NCBI RefSeq assembly: GCF_039523795.1
Contig: NZ_BAAAFZ010000052.1
Location: forward strand, 1 to 63,675
Length of the DNA stretch: 63,675 nt
Direction of reading: 5' to 3'
Source: Craurococcus roseus
GTDB lineage: Bacteria > Pseudomonadota > Alphaproteobacteria > Acetobacterales > Acetobacteraceae
The translations under genes were made by a program, and so were the position numbers. Each line of letters starts with the position of its first letter. Within the stretch, counting starts at the first letter, position 1. Below the pieces are notes generated by a model. The model was not told the origin of the DNA. It searched no databases and saw nothing but the letters and a program-made list of their open reading frames with translations. Positions 59,759 to 63,675 of the stretch are shown here, piece after piece.

Positions 59759-61146
59759 CGCTGCCGGTCGTAGGAGATGCGGTAGATCGCGCCCGCCATG
59801 TCGTCGGACACGAGCAGCGAGCCGTCGCGGAGCGTGGCCACGTCCACCGGCCGGCCGAGGTACTCGTTGGTCTCCTCGTCGAGCCAGCCCTCGGCGAAGG
59901 GCTTGTACTCGCGCACCGTCCCGTCCGGGTTCAGGAACGTCACCATCACCCGCGCGCCGATCGGCGTGGTGCGGTTCCAGGAGCCGTGCTGGGCGTTGAA
60001 GATCGCGCCGCGGTACTCCTCCGGGAACATCCGCCCGTCGTAGAAGGTGATGCCGAGGTCGGCGGCGTGGTTCGCCGTCTCCACCACCGGGCGCACCGCG
60101 TCGCCCGGCGGCTGCGCGTTGGCGTATTCCTTGGTCCGGACCGTGCCGCCGCCGTACCACGGGAAGCCGAAGTTCTGCCCGGCCGCCGTGACGCGGTTGA
60201 TCTCGCCGGGCGGGCCGTCGTCGCCCATGCCGTCCACCTGGTTGTCGGTGAACCACAGCTCTTGCGTCCCCGGCCGGAAAGCGATCCCGACGCTGTTGCG
60301 GATGCCGCGCGCGTAGACCTCGCGGTTCTTGCCGTCGCGGTCCATGCGGACGATGCCGCCGATGCCCACCCGGTTGTACAGGTCCATCTTGGCCTGGAGC
60401 GGCACGTTGAAGGGCTGGCCGAGGGAGACGTAGAGCTTGTTGTCCGGCCCGATCCGGCACACCCGGGCGCCGTGGTTGAAGCTCTCCTCCGAGGCGGGGA
60501 TGAGCTGGCCCTGCGCCACCACCGTCTCCGCCGCCACGTCCGGCCCCTCGTAGAAGAACTCCGCCGCCGGGAAGGCCAGAACGCGGTTGTGCTCGGCCAC
60601 GTAGAGGATGCCGTCGGGCGAGAAGCACAGGCCGTTGGGCACGCTGAAGCCGATGGAGGGCGCGAACACCTTCACCTCGTCGGCCACCCGGTCGCGGTCG
60701 CGGTCCGTCACCGCCCAGACCCGCGTCTTGCGGGTGCCCACGAACACCACCCCGGAGGCGCCCACCGCCATGTGCCGGGCGTCCGGCACCACGGCGTAGA
60801 GCTCGATCCTGAAGCCCTCCGGCAGCTTGATGCGCTCGAGGTTGCGGCGGAGCGCGTCGGCGCGGCGGCCGTCCTGCGGCACCGTTTCCATCTGCATCGC
60901 GGTGCCGGTGGTGCGGAACTGCTGCAAACGCTCGAGCGCGCCCTGCGCGGGCACCGGGCCCGGCGCCGGCGGCCGCATGCCGGGCGAGAACTCGCCCGGG
61001 ACGGCCCCGCCGGGCGCCGCCGCGGGCGGCTGGGCCGGCCTTTGGTCTTGCTGTTGGCCCGGCCGCGGCTGCGGTTGGGCGAAAAGGCCCGACGCGCCGG
61101 CGACGAGCATCAACCCGGCGCCGAGCAGCGCCTTCCGTGTTTTCAT
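59755..61146 (-). CDS. PQQ-dependent sugar dehydrogenase family protein (sorbosone dehydrogenase-like)
   Basis: A 463-residue exported protein with a signal RKALLGAGLMLVAGASGLFA and a long Pro/Gln-rich linker to about residue 70. The beta-propeller then shows ARHMAVGASGVVFVGTRKTRVWAV, VPNGLCFSPDGILYVAEHNRVLAF, ARGIRNSVGIAFRPGTQELWFTDN and HGSWNRTTPIGARVM. These match soluble-glucose-dehydrogenase/GSDH and sorbosone dehydrogenase enzymes, which oxidise sugars in the periplasm with PQQ. The coupled cytochrome and nearby pqqB support PQQ use. The substrate is unknown. Confidence 0.88.
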   Translation of the reverse strand: MKTRKALLGAGLMLVAGASGLFAQPQPRPGQQQDQRPAQPPAAAPGGAVPGEFSPGMRPPAPGPVPAQGALERLQQFRTTGTAMQMETVPQDGRRADALRRNLERIKLPEGFRIELYAVVPDARHMAVGASGVVFVGTRKTRVWAVTDRDRDRVADEVKVFAPSIGFSVPNGLCFSPDGILYVAEHNRVLAFPAAEFFYEGPDVAAETVVAQGQLIPASEESFNHGARVCRIGPDNKLYVSLGQPFNVPLQAKMDLYNRVGIGGIVRMDRDGKNREVYARGIRNSVGIAFRPGTQELWFTDNQVDGMGDDGPPGEINRVTAAGQNFGFPWYGGGTVRTKEYANAQPPGDAVRPVVETANHAADLGITFYDGRMFPEEYRGAIFNAQHGSWNRTTPIGARVMVTFLNPDGTVREYKPFAEGWLDEETNEYLGRPVDVATLRDGSLLVSDDMAGAIYRISYDRQR

Positions 61147-61393
61147 CCGATGTTTCCCTCCCGACCCCCCGTCGACCTATCCCGCGACGTGAGTTCCTGG
61201 ACAATGGTGCGGCCTCCGGCGACCGCCTCTGACATGCCCGTGAGCCGCGGCGCCAAAGCCGCGTTCGATTTTTTGGATCGAGGAGGCCCGGAGCCGCAGC
61301 GCGCGCTTGAACCGTCGCGGGGCGGCGCTTATTCACGCCCTTGGCCCGGCCCCCCTGCGCCGGGCCGGTCATGTTTTTCAGGAGCGGGTCGTC

Positions 61394-62428
61394 ATGGCAT
61401 TCAGGGTCGCGGTCGTCGGCGCCACCGGAGCGGTCGGGCGCGAGATCCTGAAGACGCTCGCCGAGCGCGACTTTCCGGTGAAGGAGGTGGCGGCCCTCGC
61501 CTCCGGACGCTCCGCGGGCCAGGAGGTCTCCTTCGGCGAAAAGGGCACGCTGAAGGTCCAGAACCTGGACAAATTCGACTTCCGCGGCACCGACATCGGC
61601 CTGTTCTCGCCCGGCGCATCCGTGTCGGCGGTTCACGCCCCGCGCGCCGCGCAGGCCGGCTGCGTGGTGATCGACAACACCAGCCACTTCCGGATGGAGC
61701 CGGACGTGCCGCTGGTGGTCCCGGAGGTGAACGGGCACCACCTCCAGCGCTTCGCCAAGCGCAACATCATCGCCAACCCGAACTGCTCCACCATCCAGAT
61801 GGTGGTGGCGCTGAAGCCGCTGCACGACGCCGCCCGCATCCGCCGCGTGGTCGTCGCCACCTACCAGTCGGTCTCGGGAGCCGGGAAGGAGGGCATGGAC
61901 GAGCTCTTCAACCAGACCCGCGCCGTTTACGTGAACGACCAGTCGCAACCCGAGCAGTTCACCAAGCCCATCGCCTTCAACTGCATCCCGCACATCGACA
62001 AGTTCATGGACGACGGCTCCACCAAGGAAGAGTGGAAGATGGCGGTGGAGACCAGGAAGATCCTGGACCCCGACATCGCCGTGGTCGCCACCTGCGTCCG
62101 CGTGCCGGTGTTCATCGGCCACGCCGAAGCGGTCCACGTCGAGTTCGAGAACCCACTGGACGAGGAGCGGGCGCGCGACCTCCTCCGCGAAGCGCCCGGC
62201 GTGCTGGTGGTGGACCGGCGCGAGGACGGCGGCTACGTGACGCAAACGGAATCCGCCGGCGAGGACGCGGTCTACGTTTCCCGCCTCCGCCGCGACCCGA
62301 CGGTGCCGAACGGCCTGGCTTTCTGGTGCGTGTCCGACAACCTCCGCAAGGGGGCGGCCCTGAACGCGGTGCAGATCGCCGAAGCGTTGGTGGAGCAGGG
62401 GCTGATCCAGGCCAAGCGGGCGGCCTGA
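61394..62428 (+). CDS. asd: Aspartate-semialdehyde dehydrogenase
   Basis: It reduces aspartyl phosphate to aspartate semialdehyde for lysine, methionine and threonine synthesis. It has 344 residues. The NADP-binding start is VAVVGATGAVGREIL, the catalytic Cys is in IIANPNCSTIQMVVAL, and HIDKFMDDGSTKEEWKM and RVPVFIGHAEAVHVEF (His general base) follow. AGGAGCG precedes the ATG. A hairpin follows the stop. DapF, of the same pathway, is at 1404. Confidence 0.96.
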   Translation: MAFRVAVVGATGAVGREILKTLAERDFPVKEVAALASGRSAGQEVSFGEKGTLKVQNLDKFDFRGTDIGLFSPGASVSAVHAPRAAQAGCVVIDNTSHFRMEPDVPLVVPEVNGHHLQRFAKRNIIANPNCSTIQMVVALKPLHDAARIRRVVVATYQSVSGAGKEGMDELFNQTRAVYVNDQSQPEQFTKPIAFNCIPHIDKFMDDGSTKEEWKMAVETRKILDPDIAVVATCVRVPVFIGHAEAVHVEFENPLDEERARDLLREAPGVLVVDRREDGGYVTQTESAGEDAVYVSRLRRDPTVPNGLAFWCVSDNLRKGAALNAVQIAEALVEQGLIQAKRAA

Positions 62429-62937
62429 ACTGGGCGCCGCGGCGCCGTTTCCGCGGCGAGACCCATTCCCAAACCGCCCTCGCACGACGGCGTAAGCCGC
62501 GGACGCGAGCGACGGCGAGGCGAGGTATAGCGCCGGTCGAGACGACGTGCCCGGATGCCCAAGGGTGGCGTCGTCGCGCCCCGTCTCCTCGTGCTTGCCC
62601 TCCAGTCGGGCGAGGGTCGGCCGGCCCTTGGCGATCCTCCCCACAGATGCGGTTTCCTCCGGCATCGCCGTGCCATTCCGGCCGCCCTTGGGAGCGGGTG
62701 GGTCAGGACGCGAAAGCAAAGAATGCCTGCGCGCGCGTTTGATCGAGTCGGGCAGGAAAGGACGGGCGACGGACAGCCGGCGGAAGCGCGCGGGGGAGAC
62801 GAGGGGGCAGGACGGTCGAGGCACTCGCAGTCCGTCCGGATCGATCGCAGCCGTTGATAGGACTATCTGTCTAGGATTTTCTTGACATAGTAATATAATC
62901 AGGGGTTGAATGTCCTCGCTTGAATGGAGGCGATGGC
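62429..62937. other. 509-bp intergenic region after asd
   Basis: No convincing gene was found. It contains a terminator-like hairpin (62435-62458) and, near its right end (62850-62910), an AT-rich island unusual for this genome, probably the promoter of the next gene. A short minus-strand frame (MPEETASVGRIAKGRP) is possible but unsupported. Confidence 0.6.
62435..62458 (+). terminator. asd terminator-like hairpin
   Basis: CGCCGCGG, an 8-nt loop, CCGCGGCG, located 6 bases after the asd stop. There is no T run. Confidence 0.5.
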
Positions 62938-63675
62938 ATGGACTTCCCTTCCACCCACCTCTGGCGCGTCCTCCGTACCCCTGTCCGCATCCTGCTCTCC
63001 GGAGCAGCGGCGTTGCTGGTGCTGGCGGGCGCGCGGCTCGCCGGGCTTCCACCCCTCTCCTCCCTCCTGTCCGGCCCGCCGGTCCAGTTTGCGGCGCTGC
63101 TGGTGTTCTCGGTGGGCATCGCCTTCGCGGCGTTCCTGTGGTGGCTCGCCACGCGCTCCTTCGCCTTTCTGCGCGACCCGCGCACCACGCCGGAGCAGTT
63201 GGCGAGCCTCCGCGAACTGCCGCTCGCCCTGCCGGAAGGCACCGTCCGCGCCCTGCTGGCGCTGATCGTCGGCGTCGTCGGCCTGCCGCTGCTGCTGTTC
63301 AGCCAAGCGCTGTCGCTGAACGACGCCACCGCGGGCTACGTCAACGGCATCATCGCAGGCGTCTTCGGCTACTACTTCGGCGCCCGCTCCACCGCCGGCA
63401 GCGACGCCGCGACGCGCCGCCTCGGCGAAGCCTTGGCCGGCCAGGGCCGGCAAGCGGAAGCGCTGCGGGACGAGAACGCCGCCCTCCGCGACCGTGCCGC
63501 CGAAGCCGCGGCCGCCGGTGCCCGCCCCGGCCAACTCGCCGCCGCGCTCGACGCGCTCGGCCGCCAGATCGCCATCGCCGGCAACCTCCTGGAGGTGCTC
63601 GGCCCCGCGCTGCCGCCCGGCCTGGTGCCGCCCGGCGCCGCCGACGCCCTGAAGCGCGCCCGTGCGGTGGCCGCC
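62938..63675 (+). CDS. Unknown membrane protein with C-terminal coiled coil (partial)
   Basis: An open frame of 246 residues that runs off the window. It starts at an ATG with GGAGG 8 bases upstream (MDFPSTHLWRVLRTPV). It has three or four hydrophobic helices (ILLSGAAALLVLAGARLAG, FAALLVFSVGIAFAAFLWWL, ALLALIVGVVGLPLLLFSQAL, YVNGIIAGVFGYYFGARS). The segment PEGTVRALLALIVGVVGL is familiar from poorly described membrane proteins. After it an Ala/Glu/Arg-rich coiled coil (LAGQGRQAEALRDENAALRD) continues to the edge. Function is unknown. Confidence 0.7.
   Translation, partial: MDFPSTHLWRVLRTPVRILLSGAAALLVLAGARLAGLPPLSSLLSGPPVQFAALLVFSVGIAFAAFLWWLATRSFAFLRDPRTTPEQLASLRELPLALPEGTVRALLALIVGVVGLPLLLFSQALSLNDATAGYVNGIIAGVFGYYFGARSTAGSDAATRRLGEALAGQGRQAEALRDENAALRDRAAEAAAAGARPGQLAAALDALGRQIAIAGNLLEVLGPALPPGLVPPGAADALKRARAVAA

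Noticed and set aside
62464..62670. A short minus-strand frame MPEETASVGRIAKGRP in the gap after asd
   Set aside because: No ribosome-binding site or recognisable homology; codon use is mixed.
62882..62899. TTGACA followed by TATAAT as a sigma-70 promoter
   Set aside because: The hexamers are only 6 bases apart, so they cannot act together; one of them may belong to a promoter, but this could not be settled.
59399..63052. A 1217-codon minus-strand frame spanning several genes
   Set aside because: It fuses antisense of asd with out-of-frame dehydrogenase sequence; only its last 119 codons (cytochrome c) are real.

Overview
The window is a very GC-rich chromosomal segment (third codon positions almost always G or C) of an alphaproteobacterium. 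Tgt, QueA, LepA, PheST, PstSCAB-PhoU-PhoB, orphan TctC/Bug-type binding proteins and a PQQ-dependent dehydrogenase with pqqB are typical of Acetobacteraceae (Roseomonas-like lineages). That placement is inferred from gene content and was not tested. Two short runs of N (11350-11369 and 14103-14127) mark assembly gaps.

Layout. 1-6370 (minus): ftsY start, mtaB, dapF, a GAF-PAS hybrid histidine kinase and a HerA-like ATPase. 6445-14357: a 1541-residue RTX/Ig-like protein ending in a Hint domain, divergent from a Cache-PAS kinase and FixJ-like regulator pair. 14895-19208: rpmI, rplT, pheS, pheT. 19260-28220: a hypothetical protein, a secreted beta-propeller-like protein, two tandem paralogous lipoproteins, lepA, a TctC protein, a broken DCC/DUF4166 locus, a trypsin-like protease, an alpha/beta hydrolase and a VOC protein. 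28349-33412: a tightly overlapping queuosine operon queA-tgt-queF-queG-queC-VUT transporter. 33577-41711: a probable aromatic or N-heteroaromatic catabolic region with a dihydroxyphthalate-decarboxylase-like protein, two molybdenum hydroxylase subunits, TctC, a ThDP enzyme and an AtzE/AtzG-like amidase pair. 41779-45530: AsmA-like, DUF1194 and LiuC-like genes. 45540-54965: the Pst phosphate region. 54938-61146 (minus): a nucleoside deoxyribosyltransferase-like protein, a proline-rich membrane protein, a crotonase, a small hypothetical protein, pqqB, cytochrome c and a PQQ-type sugar dehydrogenase. 61394-63675: asd and the start of an unknown coiled-coil membrane protein.

The most unusual part is the phosphate region. 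It has three full-length pstS genes plus a C-terminal pstS remnant in a row, with an IS5-family element between copies one and two. Only the third copy, next to pstCAB-phoU-phoB and behind a candidate Pho box, keeps the canonical phosphate-binding residues. The first two have substitutions at several ligand positions, so they may bind another oxyanion or serve another role.

Other points of interest are the compact queuosine operon with a transporter gene but no queD/queE, the molybdenum hydroxylase/amidase cluster, the module duplication inside the RTX-Hint protein, and several strong hairpins between operons. No tRNA, rRNA or CRISPR array was seen.
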